Both the position numbers and the translations under genes were made by a program. From VAXT01 sp963698015 (GTDB lineage Bacteria; Actinomycetota; Thermoleophilia; Gaiellales; Gaiellaceae): DNA of 64,000 nt. Of the stretch, positions 33,758 through 42,917 are shown piece after piece (the first letter of the stretch is position 1; every line of letters starts with the position of its first letter). The notes below the pieces were generated by a model. That model was not told where the DNA came from. It worked only from the letters and a program-made list of their open reading frames with translations, and made no database searches. The DNA lies in the NCBI GenBank assembly GCA_963698015.1, contig OY969109.1:2232001-2296000 (forward strand), written 5' to 3'.

Positions 33758-35434
33758 TCAGCGGCGTCGCAAGCGAACGCCGCGAGCGCGATCGGCGAGC
33801 GCGAGGCCGCCGTAGGCGAGGCGGGCGAAGCGGAGTTGCGCCCGCGACATCTCGGGTGGGACGTCTTCGCGGAGAAGTCGCGCCGCCGCGGTTGAGGCAA
33901 GGTCGTAGCGCCCGTGCCAGAGCGCGACCTGGAGACACGCGGCGATCGTCTCGGCCGGCTTGCGCTGCGTGTCGTCGTTCGCGGCCCGCTCGAGGATCTC
34001 GTCCCAGCCTCGCTTGCCGTCCCGTGACAGCGCGACCCGGTAGGCGTCGCTGAGCGTGGTCAGACCGGTTGCGTAGGCGACGCCGACGCGGCTGACGTTC
34101 GGGAGCCCGCGGAGCTGCTCGTCGAGGCGGCGCGCGAGCTCGCGCGGGGGCCACGGACGCGAGTAGACGACCGGGGTGAGGAACGTCGGGTCGTCCGCGC
34201 CCACGAGGCGATCCGGCTCCTGCTCCGCGATCCGCGCGAGCGGGGTGTGCGGGTAGACGCGCGCGCCGGCCGAGTAGACGACCTCGATCGACCCGGGAAG
34301 CGAGTGGACGAAGCCGATCGTCTCGGTGATCGTCTCCTCAGTCTCGCCCGGAAGGCCGAAGATGAGCCCGAGATCGGCCGAGACACCGTGCTCTCCGAGG
34401 AGCGCGACGAGCGCGTCGAGGTGCCGCCGCCGGAACGGTTTCTGGGCGGTCTCGAGCAACGCGTCGGCCGCGCTGTCGACCGTGATCGAGACGTGCCCGT
34501 TCGTCTCGCGGACGAGCTCGGCGAACTCGGCCGAGAACGGCGTCGGATTGAAATAGGCGCGCCAGCTGATGTGTTTCGTCAGCCCGCGCTCGCGGAGCCC
34601 TTCGAGCACTGCAATCGGATGGCGCTCGTCGGGGAGGTTGAACTCGTCGTCCGCGAAGAAGATCGGCACCCGCCCGACTCCGCGCTCACGCGCCCCGGCC
34701 ACGGTGCGCTCCACTTCGTCCAGCACCGTCTCGATATCGCCGTTTGCGTGCTGGCGCCCGAGGTTCGCAGCTGTGCAGTAGACGCACTGCATCGCGCAGC
34801 CGATGCGCGTCCGGACCGGAAACGAGTTCGCGGGCGCGTACAGCGGATCGCGGCGCGTCACACCGCCGAACGCGAGTTGGTACGCACCAATCCCGTCGGC
34901 CTGTCCTCTTCGGACGAGTCCCGGGACCTGGTCCCAGGACGCGTCCGAACAGAGCATGGCCAGCGCTTGCTCGCCGGCGCCGACGACGCCGTAGTCGACG
35001 TCGAGAAAGTCGAGGCATTCCTGTGGGCAGGCCGAGAAGCCCGCTCCGCCGGCGACGAACATCGCCTCGGGGGCCACCTCGCCCAAGGCTCGCCGCAGCT
35101 CGCGGATCTCGGGGAGCAGGAAGCTGACGTCGATCGGCTGGTCGTCGGGCGCGTCGAGCCGGTCGACCACGATGCAGTCGTCGATGATCCGGATCCCGAG
35201 GCCGATCAGGTCGGGCCGGAACGACCACGCCGCCTCGCGGGCCGTTCCGAGTGGGTCCTCGGAGACGAGGTACGGGTCGAGGAGCTGCACCTCGGCGCCG
35301 GCCTCCTCCGCGGCCGTACGCAGGCGCTCGAGCCCGTACGCGGGCACCGGTGTGACCCGCTGGAACGGGTTCGCGTGAACGAGGAGGACGCGACGTCGGC
35401 GCCCGACTGCGGCGGACGGGGCCGAGGGGGACAT
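33758..35434 (-). CDS. Cobalamin-binding radical SAM protein
   Basis: 558 residues from ATG 35434. Residues 15-160 resemble a B12-binding Rossmann domain (VLLVHANPFQRVTPVPAYGLERL, AMFVAGGAGFSACP, DYGVVGAGEQAL). The radical SAM cluster motif is CAMQCVYC (CxxxCxxC) after NSFPVRTRIG. GLIFGLPGETEETI is the usual SAM strand. A C-terminal helical part follows. Such proteins methylate or rearrange unactivated carbons, often in natural products or cofactors; the substrate is unknown. A 35-bp palindrome (34912-34946) encodes residues 163-174 (DASWDQVPGLVR). Confidence 0.85.
   Translation of the reverse strand: MSPSAPSAAVGRRRRVLLVHANPFQRVTPVPAYGLERLRTAAEEAGAEVQLLDPYLVSEDPLGTAREAAWSFRPDLIGLGIRIIDDCIVVDRLDAPDDQPIDVSFLLPEIRELRRALGEVAPEAMFVAGGAGFSACPQECLDFLDVDYGVVGAGEQALAMLCSDASWDQVPGLVRRGQADGIGAYQLAFGGVTRRDPLYAPANSFPVRTRIGCAMQCVYCTAANLGRQHANGDIETVLDEVERTVAGARERGVGRVPIFFADDEFNLPDERHPIAVLEGLRERGLTKHISWRAYFNPTPFSAEFAELVRETNGHVSITVDSAADALLETAQKPFRRRHLDALVALLGEHGVSADLGLIFGLPGETEETITETIGFVHSLPGSIEVVYSAGARVYPHTPLARIAEQEPDRLVGADDPTFLTPVVYSRPWPPRELARRLDEQLRGLPNVSRVGVAYATGLTTLSDAYRVALSRDGKRGWDEILERAANDDTQRKPAETIAACLQVALWHGRYDLASTAAARLLREDVPPEMSRAQLRFARLAYGGLALADRARGVRLRRR
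34912..34946. repeat. 35-bp palindrome, copy A4 (in the radical SAM gene)
   Basis: Left box GGACGAGTCC, core GGGACCTGGTCCC at 34923-34935, right box GGACGCGTCC at 34937-34946, with one spacer base on each side. This is the copy closest to the consensus. On the minus strand it reads WDQVPG, in the same phase as copy A3. Confidence 0.85.
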
Positions 35435-35631
35435 GGCCGGTTGAGTGTAACTCCGCACTGACATTTCTCCCGCGCAATAACGCTTCGCCTCACGACTCCA
35501 CTGAGGCGCCGACTCGGCGGCGCCGACCAAGGAGCCCATGCTGGCTTTGCCAGCGTGGGCGTCTGACTCCCCATGTCGGAACAACGGCCCATGCCCCTTC
35601 GACTCCACGAGCCTCTAACCTCCGCGAGACC

Positions 35632-36900
35632 GTGGCCGACCCCTCTCCTGGAGTCATGCACCGCCTGCTCGGGAGGCAGTCCGACCTGCTCCACCGGGTG
35701 CGCGGGCTCCGCCTGCTCTTCTACGCGGCGTTCGGCTCCGGCCTAGGGAGCTGGATGGCGTTCGTCGCGCTCAACCTCGACGTCTGGGACCGGACGCACT
35801 CGGGGAGCTGGATCGCGGCGCTGTTGATCGCCGATTTCTTGCCGGCGATCGCGATCGGCCTCACAGTCGGGCCGCTCGTCGACCGGCTCTCGCGCAGGCG
35901 CGTGATGGTCTCGGCCGACGTCGTGCGCTTCCTCGTCTTCTGCACGCTCCCGTTCGCGGCGAGCGCCGGCCAGATCGTTGCGCTCGCGGCGGTTGCCGGC
36001 CTCGCCACGGGCTTCTTCCGGCCGGCCGTCTACGCGAGCCTGCCGAACCTCGTCGAGGATCACGATCTGCCGAGCGCGCAGGGCCTGCTGCAGGCGGCCG
36101 ATGCGGTGACGACCGTCGTCGGCCCGCTGATCGGCGGCGTGCTCGTCGCCGCGACGAGCCCGGACTCGGCGTACGTGGTGAACGCGATCACGTTCCTCTT
36201 CTCGGCCGTGCTCATCCTCCGGATCCCGGCGCGGCTGCTCCAGGTCGCCCAGGCGAGCACGGAAGGACACTGGCGCGACATCGCTGCCGGCCTGCGCCTG
36301 ATCGGCTCCTCGCGCGCGCTCCTGACCGTGCTCATCGCGTGGAACGTCGGGATGCTCGGCAACGCCGGCGTGAACGTCGGCGAGGTCGTGCTGGCGAAGG
36401 TCTCGTTCAGCGCGGGCGACTTCGGCTACGGACTGCTGCTCGCGGCCGCGGGCTTCGGCCTCGTCTTCGGGAGCCTGAGCGCGGGTGTGTGGCTCGAGCG
36501 TCGCGACCTGCCCAGGGTCTACAGCGGCGGCTTCGTGCTGATGGCGATCGGGATCGGCCTCGCCGCGGCGGCGCCGAACGTCTGGATCGCGTCCGCCTGC
36601 GTCATCGTCTCGGGCGTGGGCAACGGGGTGGCTGTCGTGTGCAACGCGGTGCTTGTCCAGCGCGGCGCTCCGGACGCGATGCGCGGGCGCGTGTTCACGG
36701 TGCTGATGAGCTCGAACTACGCCGTGCTCGGGCTCGGGATGGTCCTCGCGGGGCCACTCACGAACGAGTTCGGCGCACGCTGGGTCTGGGGCGTCTCCGC
36801 CTGTCTGTCGGCGCTCGCCGCACTCGTTGGGTACGGGCTCGCGCGCGGGATTCGCAGTCCCGTGATCGAGGCGCAGCGCGTCGCCGAGGCCGAGGTCTGA
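35632..36900 (+). CDS. MFS efflux-type transporter
   Basis: 422 residues, about 12 membrane helices. The first half has SWIAALLIADFLPAIAIGLTVGPLVDRLSRRRVMVSAD, with the MFS motif GPLVDRLSRRRVM between helices 2 and 3. The second half keeps the repeat VERRDLPR-like loop. It resembles the DHA3 group, which exports drugs or lipids by proton exchange. Start is GTG 35632 (ATG 35656 possible), with TAACCT 10 nt upstream. The following meaB gene starts 2 nt after its stop, so they may be co-transcribed. Confidence 0.85.
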   Translation: MADPSPGVMHRLLGRQSDLLHRVRGLRLLFYAAFGSGLGSWMAFVALNLDVWDRTHSGSWIAALLIADFLPAIAIGLTVGPLVDRLSRRRVMVSADVVRFLVFCTLPFAASAGQIVALAAVAGLATGFFRPAVYASLPNLVEDHDLPSAQGLLQAADAVTTVVGPLIGGVLVAATSPDSAYVVNAITFLFSAVLILRIPARLLQVAQASTEGHWRDIAAGLRLIGSSRALLTVLIAWNVGMLGNAGVNVGEVVLAKVSFSAGDFGYGLLLAAAGFGLVFGSLSAGVWLERRDLPRVYSGGFVLMAIGIGLAAAAPNVWIASACVIVSGVGNGVAVVCNAVLVQRGAPDAMRGRVFTVLMSSNYAVLGLGMVLAGPLTNEFGARWVWGVSACLSALAALVGYGLARGIRSPVIEAQRVAEAEV

Positions 36901-36901
36901 C

Positions 36902-37978
36902 ATGGCCCGTCGCCGCGACTGGACGGGCGAGACGCTCGCCGCCGGAGTGCGCGAGGGCGATCGGCGTGCGCTCGCGCGGGCGATCACGCTCGTCGAGAAC
37001 GGCGACCCGCTCGCGTACGAGCTCGTCCGCGAGATCTACCCCGAGACGGGCTCGGCGTACGTCGTCGGGATCACCGGGCCGCCCGGCGTCGGCAAGTCGA
37101 GCCTGATCGCCGCGCTCGTCCGCCAGATCCGTGCGGCCGAACAGAGCGTTGGCGTGATCTCCGTCGACCCGTCCAGCCCGTTCACGCAGGGCGCGCTCCT
37201 CGGCGACCGGATCCGGCTGTCCGAGCATTTTCTCGACCCTGGCGTCTTCATCCGCTCGATGGGCACCCGGGGCCACCTCGGCGGCCTGGCCGAAGCGACG
37301 CTTCAGGCGCTGCTCATCCTGGACGCGGCCGGCAAGGACATCATCTTCGTGGAGACCGTGGGGACCGGCCAGAGCGAGGTCGAGGTGATCGGGATCGCAG
37401 ACACGGTCCTACTGGTCCTCATGCCCGGCTCGGGCGACTCGATCCAGGCGCTGAAGGCGGGGATCATGGAGATCCCGGACGTGATCGCGATCAACAAGAA
37501 GGATCACCCGGCCGCGAAGACGATGCTGAACGAGGTCCGCTCGATCCTGACGCTGGACAAGGACCGTCCGTGGCGGCCCCCGATCGTGCTCACCGAGGCG
37601 ACGAGCGACGAGGGCGTCTCGAAGCTCTGGGAGAAGGTCGAGGAGCATCGCGCCTATCTCGAGGAGGACGGCAGCCTCGAGGAGCGCCGTCGTCGGAACC
37701 TCGCCGGCGAGGTGTTCGCGGTCGCCTCGGCGCGGGCGAAAACGCATCTCCAGAACGCCGTCGAGGGCGATCCCGAGCTGCGCCGGCTCCTGGACGAGGT
37801 GCAACAGCGAGAATTGGACCCCTTGACGGCAGTGCAGGAGATCATGGACAAGGTCTTCCACTTACCTTCCGGTGCCTCAGGTGCGAACTCCGGTGCCAGG
37901 CTTCAGCCTGGCTCTGGCGACCAATTACCTGGCTCCGGACCACCTGATGGCGACGGAAACCGCACCCACACTCGCTGA
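36902..37978 (+). CDS. meaB: MeaB-family GTPase (methylmalonyl-CoA mutase chaperone)
   Basis: 358 residues. P-loop GITGPPGVGKSSLI (about 56-68), VDPSSPFTQGALLGDRIRL, FVETVGTGQSEVEV (Walker B/switch) and INKKDHPAA (base specificity). MeaB loads and protects adenosylcobalamin in methylmalonyl-CoA mutase. The conserved protein ends at about EIMDKVFH; the last ~35 residues (LPSGASGANSGARLQPGS...) are read out of a palindrome-rich intergenic patch and run 32 nt into the threonine dehydratase gene. The genuine stop was probably lost when the repeats were inserted. No mutase gene lies in the window. Confidence 0.92.
   Translation: MARRRDWTGETLAAGVREGDRRALARAITLVENGDPLAYELVREIYPETGSAYVVGITGPPGVGKSSLIAALVRQIRAAEQSVGVISVDPSSPFTQGALLGDRIRLSEHFLDPGVFIRSMGTRGHLGGLAEATLQALLILDAAGKDIIFVETVGTGQSEVEVIGIADTVLLVLMPGSGDSIQALKAGIMEIPDVIAINKKDHPAAKTMLNEVRSILTLDKDRPWRPPIVLTEATSDEGVSKLWEKVEEHRAYLEEDGSLEERRRRNLAGEVFAVASARAKTHLQNAVEGDPELRRLLDEVQQRELDPLTAVQEIMDKVFHLPSGASGANSGARLQPGSGDQLPGSGPPDGDGNRTHTR
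37893..37914. repeat. 22-bp repeat, copy C1 (end of meaB)
   Basis: It contains the palindrome GCCAGGCTTCAGCCTGGC at 37895-37912. All 22 bases recur in inverted orientation at 44391-44412. It sits in the meaB-ilvA junction next to further CCGGTGCC and CTGGCTCCGG segments. Confidence 0.75.
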
Positions 37979-39146
37979 CGTCGAAGCCGCGCGCACACGG
38001 CTCGCGGGGAAGGGCGTTCGCGTGACGCCGCTCTACGCTTCGGAGACCTTCGGCCGCATGACCGGCCGTCCCGTCCACCTGAAGGCCGAGACGCTCCAGC
38101 GCACCGGCTCGTTCAAGATCCGCGGCGCGGTCAACAAGATCGGCTCGCTGAGCGAAGCCGAGCGCAAGGCGGGCGTGGTCGCGGCCAGTGCGGGCAACCA
38201 CGGCCAGGCGGTCGCGTGGGCTGCGCGCGAGGCCGGGATCGAGGCGACGATCTTCATGCCCGCCGAGACGCCGATGGCGAAGGTCGAGCCGACGCGCAAC
38301 TACGGCGCGCGCGCCGAGCTGACCGGAGCGACCTTCGAGGACGCGGTCACGGCTGCAGTCGCCCACGTCGAGGAGACCGGCGGGACGTTCGTGCATCCCT
38401 TCGAGGACCTCGACGTGATCGCGGGCCAGGGGACGATCGGGCTCGAGCTCGTCGAGCAGCTGCCCGAGGTGGAGACGGTCGTCATTCCGATCGGCGGCGG
38501 AGGACTCGCGTCCGGGATCGCGCTCACGCTACGGGCACTCCGACCGGAGGTGAAGATCGTCGGCGTGCAGGCGGCCGCGTGCGCACCGCTCGCCGGGGGC
38601 ACGCAATTCGGCTACACGATCGCCGAGGGAATCGCGGTCAAGTATCCAGGCGAGTTCACGGCGAGCCTGCTGGGAGACCTGCTCGAGTCGATCGTGACGG
38701 TCACCGACGAGGAGATCAGCCAGGCGATCGTGCTGCTCACCGAGCGCACAAAGCTCGTCGTCGAGGGAGCGGGCGCCGCGGCCGTCGCGGCGCTGCTCGG
38801 CGGCCGCGTCCCGGGCGACGGCCCGACGGTTGCGATCCTCTCCGGCGGCAACATCGATCCGACCCTTCTGATCCAGGTCATGCGCCACGGCCTCACGCTC
38901 GCGGGCCGTTACCTGGTCGTCCGCACACGTGTCGCCGACCGCCCGGGCGAGCTGGCCAAGCTCCTGGCCCTGTTCGCCGACGAGCACGCGAACGTCGTCT
39001 CGATCGAGCACCACCGCGAGGGCATGGACACACCGGTCACCGAGTCCGAGGTCGAGGCCACGCTGCTCACGCGCGACCAGGAGCACTGCACCGCGATCAT
39101 CTACGCGATGCGGCAGCGCGGCTACGGGGTCGACCGGCTCCACTGA
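37947..39146 (+). CDS. ilvA: Threonine dehydratase (catabolic/biosynthetic type) with ACT domain
   Basis: 399 residues from ATG 37947 (MATETAPTLADVEAAR). The PLP lysine is in RTGSFKIRGAVNKI (about Lys57), the glycine-rich phosphate loop is ASAGNHGQAVA and the second loop IGGGGLASG. Residues ~320-395 form one ACT domain (RVADRPGELAKLLALFADEHANV). It converts threonine to 2-oxobutanoate, the precursor of isoleucine and propionyl-CoA, which fits with meaB just upstream. The stop overlaps the next start codon (TGATG). Confidence 0.92.
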   Translation: MATETAPTLADVEAARTRLAGKGVRVTPLYASETFGRMTGRPVHLKAETLQRTGSFKIRGAVNKIGSLSEAERKAGVVAASAGNHGQAVAWAAREAGIEATIFMPAETPMAKVEPTRNYGARAELTGATFEDAVTAAVAHVEETGGTFVHPFEDLDVIAGQGTIGLELVEQLPEVETVVIPIGGGGLASGIALTLRALRPEVKIVGVQAAACAPLAGGTQFGYTIAEGIAVKYPGEFTASLLGDLLESIVTVTDEEISQAIVLLTERTKLVVEGAGAAAVAALLGGRVPGDGPTVAILSGGNIDPTLLIQVMRHGLTLAGRYLVVRTRVADRPGELAKLLALFADEHANVVSIEHHREGMDTPVTESEVEATLLTRDQEHCTAIIYAMRQRGYGVDRLH

Positions 39147-42100
39147 TGCTCAGCTGTCCGAGCTGCGGCCACGAGAACGCGGACGGCGCGCGCTTCTGCT
39201 CGAGCTGCGGCACGCGTCTGGAGCAGGCGGTCGAGGCCGCGCGGGAGGAGCGCAAGGTCGTCACCGTCCTCTTCGCCGACCTCGTCGGCTTCACGTCGCG
39301 GGCCGAGCAGCTCGACCCCGAGGACGTGCGCGCCGTGCTCGAGCCGTACCACTTGCGGCTGCGCACGGAGCTCGAGCGGCGCGGGGGGACGGTCGAGAAG
39401 TTCATCGGCGATGCGGTGATGGCGCTCTTCGGCGCGCCGACTGCGCACGAGGACGATCCGGAGCGGGCCGTCCGGGCCGCGCTCGCGATCAGGGACTGGA
39501 TAGCCGAAGAGGGCGACCTGCAGGTGCGAATCGCCGTCACCACGGGAGAAGCCCTCGTCGCGCTCGGCGCGCGGCCCTCAGAGGGCGAGGGCATGGCCTC
39601 GGGCGACGTCGTCAACACCGCGGCGCGCCTCCAGTCGGCCGCGCCCGTGAACGGGATCCTGGTCGACGAGACGACATATCCGGTCGACGCAGCAGCCGAT
39701 CCTGTACGAGGCCCGCGAGGCGGTCGAGGCCAAGGGCAAGTCGCAACCGATCCCGGTCTGGGAAGCCCTGGAAGCTCGGTCGCGCTTCGGCGTCGACGTC
39801 GCGCGAACGTCAGGCGCCCCTCTCGTAGGACGGGAGAGTGAGGTCGGTCTCCTGCGCGACACGCTTCAGCGAGCGAGGCAGGAGGCCGCCCCGCAGCTCG
39901 TCACGCTCGTCGGCGTCCCCGGGATCGGCAAGAGCCGCCTCGTGTCGGAGCTCTTCTCGGCGCTCGAGGATGAGCCGGACCTCATCTACTGGCGACAGGG
40001 CCGATGCCTGCCCTACGGCGAAGGCGTCACGTACTGGGCCCTCAGCGAGATGGTGAAAGCCCACGCGGGCATCCTCGAGACCGACTCGGCCGATCAGGTA
40101 CAGCAGCGGCTCGGCAGCGTCGTCGCGGAGGTGCTGGAAGACGCTTCCGACCGGAAGTGGGTCGAGGGCCACCTCCGGCCGCTCGTCGGCCTGGCCGAGG
40201 CGGAGCACATCGGAAGCGATCGACAGGCCGAGGCGTTCGCCGCCTGGCGGAGGTTCCTGGAAGCGCTCGCGGAGCGCAGCCCGCTCGTGCTGGTCTTCGA
40301 GGATCTCCACTGGGCGGACGACAGCCTTCTCGAGTTCATCGACCACCTCGTCGACTGGGCGGCCGGAGTGCCGATGCTCGTCGTCTGCACCGCTCGCCCC
40401 GAGCTCCTCTCGCGCCGTCCGGGCTGGGGCGGAGGCAAGCCGAACGCGGCGACGATCTCGCTCTCGCCGCTCTCCGACGACGACACCGCGCGCCTCGTCC
40501 ACGCGCTGCTCGAGCGGTCGGTCCTTCCGGCCGATCTTCAGGCCACGCTGATCGAGCGCGCCGGGGGCAACCCGCTCTACGCCGAGGAGTTCGCGCGCAT
40601 GGTCGACGAGCTGGGGGAGGACGGGAGCGCTCTCAGGCTCCCCGAGTCGGTGCAGGGAATCATTGCCGCGCGCCTCGATGCGCTTCCGATCGACGAGAAG
40701 CTCCTGCTCCAGGACGCGGCCGTCGTCGGGAAAGTCTTCTGGCTCGGCCCGCTCGAGCGGATCGGCCACCGGGACCGGCGCGAAGCCGAGCTGCTCCTGC
40801 ACCGGCTGGAGCGGAAGCAGTTCGTGCGCCGGGAGCGGCGCTCGTCCGTCGGAGAGGAAAGCCAGTACGTCTTCAGCCACCTGCTCGTCGGTGACGTTGC
40901 GTACTCGCAGATCCCGCGCGCGGCGCGGTCGGAGAAGCACCAGGGAGCAGCTGAATGGATCGAATCGCTGGGCCGAATCGAGGATCACGCCGAGATGCTC
41001 GCGCACCACTACCTGACCGCGCTCGAGCTCGATCGGGCGGCCGGCGTGGAGACGGAGGAGCTGACGACTCGCGCACGGCTCCGGCTTGTGGAAGCGGGCG
41101 ACCGCGCTTACGCGCTCAGCGCCTACCAGGCTGCCAAGCGGTTCTACGGCGCCGCGGTCGAGCTCTGGCCCGCAGACGATGAAAGCCGTCCCAGCCTGCT
41201 TTTCCGATACGCCCGGTCGTTCAATGCACTCGAGCCCACAGGCTCGCTCAACGTCATGACGGAGGCACGAGACGCTCTGCGTGTCGCCGGCGACCTCGCG
41301 GAGGCGGCCGAGGCCGAGGTTCTGATCGGCGAGATCTTCTGGCTCCAGGGCCAGCGCGACCAGGCGTTCGACCGACTACGCGCAGCCGAAGCGCTGATCG
41401 CCGATCAGCCGCAGTCGTACTCCAAGGCGTATGTCGTGGCGAACGCTTCGCGTTTCTCGACACTTGCCGGGGACCACGAGACCGGGATCCGATCGGGTCG
41501 CGAGGCGCTCGCGATGGCTGAGGAGCTCGGCACCGACGAGTTGCGGTCGCACGCGCTCAACAACATCGGCATCGCGCGAGTCGGGAGCGGCGACAAGGGT
41601 GGGCTCGAGGACCTGGAGGAAGCCGTCGCGATCGCAGTCGCCGCAAACTCGGTCGAGAGCGTTCGCTCCTACGGCAACCTCGCATCGACCCTGTCCGACC
41701 TCGGAGAGCTCGAGCGAGCGTGGGCCATGCAGGCGGAGGCGCTTCGTCTCGGTGAGCGTTTCGGCGTCGCCGACTGGTTGAGTTGGATCAAGGCCGAACG
41801 GTGCTGGCAGCTGTATTTCCAGGGGCGCTGGGACGAGTCGCTTGGACTGCTGGACGACTTCATCGCGGAGTTCGCGGCGACCGGGTTCTGGATGGAGACC
41901 CCGCTTCACACCCCCCGGGGCCGCATTCGCCTGGCCCGCGGAGACCTGCGAGGCGCTCAGGAAGATGCCGACCGCGGCGTCCAGCGGGCGGAGGACGCCA
42001 AGGACCCTCAGATCCTGTGGCCGGCGCTGGCATTCGCCGCGAGGGCGTTCGCCGCCACGGACCCGGACCGCGCCGCCGGATTCGCCTCGGAGTTCCTGGC

Positions 42101-42476
42101 CGCATGGCAGGAGCACGGGTTCAGCCTGGGGAGTGACAGCGAGTGGCCGAGCGATCTCGCAGTCGGGCTCGTGCCCCTCGGCAAGCAGGCCGAGTTCCTC
42201 GCGCTCGTCGACGAGTCCCACGTCAAGACCCCATGGCGCACGGCCGCTGCTTCGTACGTCTCCGGTGACTACTCAGCGGCCGCGGACGTCTACGCAAAGA
42301 TCGGCGCGCTGCCCGAGGAGGCGTATGCGCGACTGCGGGCAGCGGAAGCGTTCGTCGGCGAGGGGCGCAGAGCCGAGGCCGACGCCGAGCTCAAGAGAGC
42401 GCTCGCGTTCTGGCGCTCGGTCGGCGCCACCGCCTACGTGCGCGAGGGCGAGGCGCTCCTCGCCGAAGCGAGTTGA
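39146..42476 (+). CDS. Zinc-ribbon class III cyclase fused to AAA ATPase and TPR domain (frameshift)
   Basis: A ~1109-residue signalling protein. It starts CPSCGHENADGARFCSSCG (zinc ribbon), then the class III adenylate/guanylate cyclase domain with VTVLFADLVGFTSRAEQL and VEKFIGDAVMALFGAP (metal Asp residues). An extra C at 39680 shifts the frame after VDETTY; without it the protein goes on as RSTQQPILYEAREAVEAKGK. Then follow an ATPase with GVPGIGKSRLVSEL (Walker A), LVFEDLHWADDSL (Walker B) and a TPR tail. Such proteins are usually transcription or signalling regulators of the LuxR/SARP-like kind. It overlaps ilvA by one base. Confidence 0.87.
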
Positions 42477-42917
42477 CTAGACCTCGCGCGCGAAATGGAA
42501 CGAGGTGATCTCGAGACCCGTGTTGAAGTAGAGCCGGTGCGCGTCCGTGCGAGTCGGTCCCACGCCAGAGTCGAGGTGGAACTGCTCGCAGCCGAGGCGC
42601 TCGGCCTCCTCGCCCAGCCACTCCAGAAGCAGCCGGCCGTAACCGCGGCGGCGCGCCTCGGGCAGGGTCGAGAGATCGTCGACGTAGAGGAAGCGCCCCC
42701 ACATGAGCATGTGCCCGACCCGGAAGCCGGCCACGGCGAGCGCGTGTTCGGGCTCGTCCTCGAAGACTCCGACGAGCCGGTAGCCCTCGGCGCGCTGCAC
42801 GTCGTCTATGCGCTCCACGAAGGCGGCCTCCTCCACGTAGTGCGGGCGGAGCGCCTGCATGGCGGGGAAGGCGAGCCCCGTCTGCGGGGGGACGATCTCG
42901 CGGAGCTCAGCTGCCAC
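42477..42917 (-). CDS. GNAT N-acetyltransferase
   Basis: 146 residues from GTG 42917 (MAAELREIVPPQTGL). The acetyl-CoA motif is YVDDLSTLPEARRRGYGRLLLEWLGEEA, followed by CEQFHLDSGV and a terminal NTGLEITSFHF. The start overlaps the end of the MBL gene by 11 nt. It meets the end of the cyclase gene with no gap, convergently. Substrate not known. Confidence 0.85.
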   Translation of the reverse strand: MAAELREIVPPQTGLAFPAMQALRPHYVEEAAFVERIDDVQRAEGYRLVGVFEDEPEHALAVAGFRVGHMLMWGRFLYVDDLSTLPEARRRGYGRLLLEWLGEEAERLGCEQFHLDSGVGPTRTDAHRLYFNTGLEITSFHFAREV

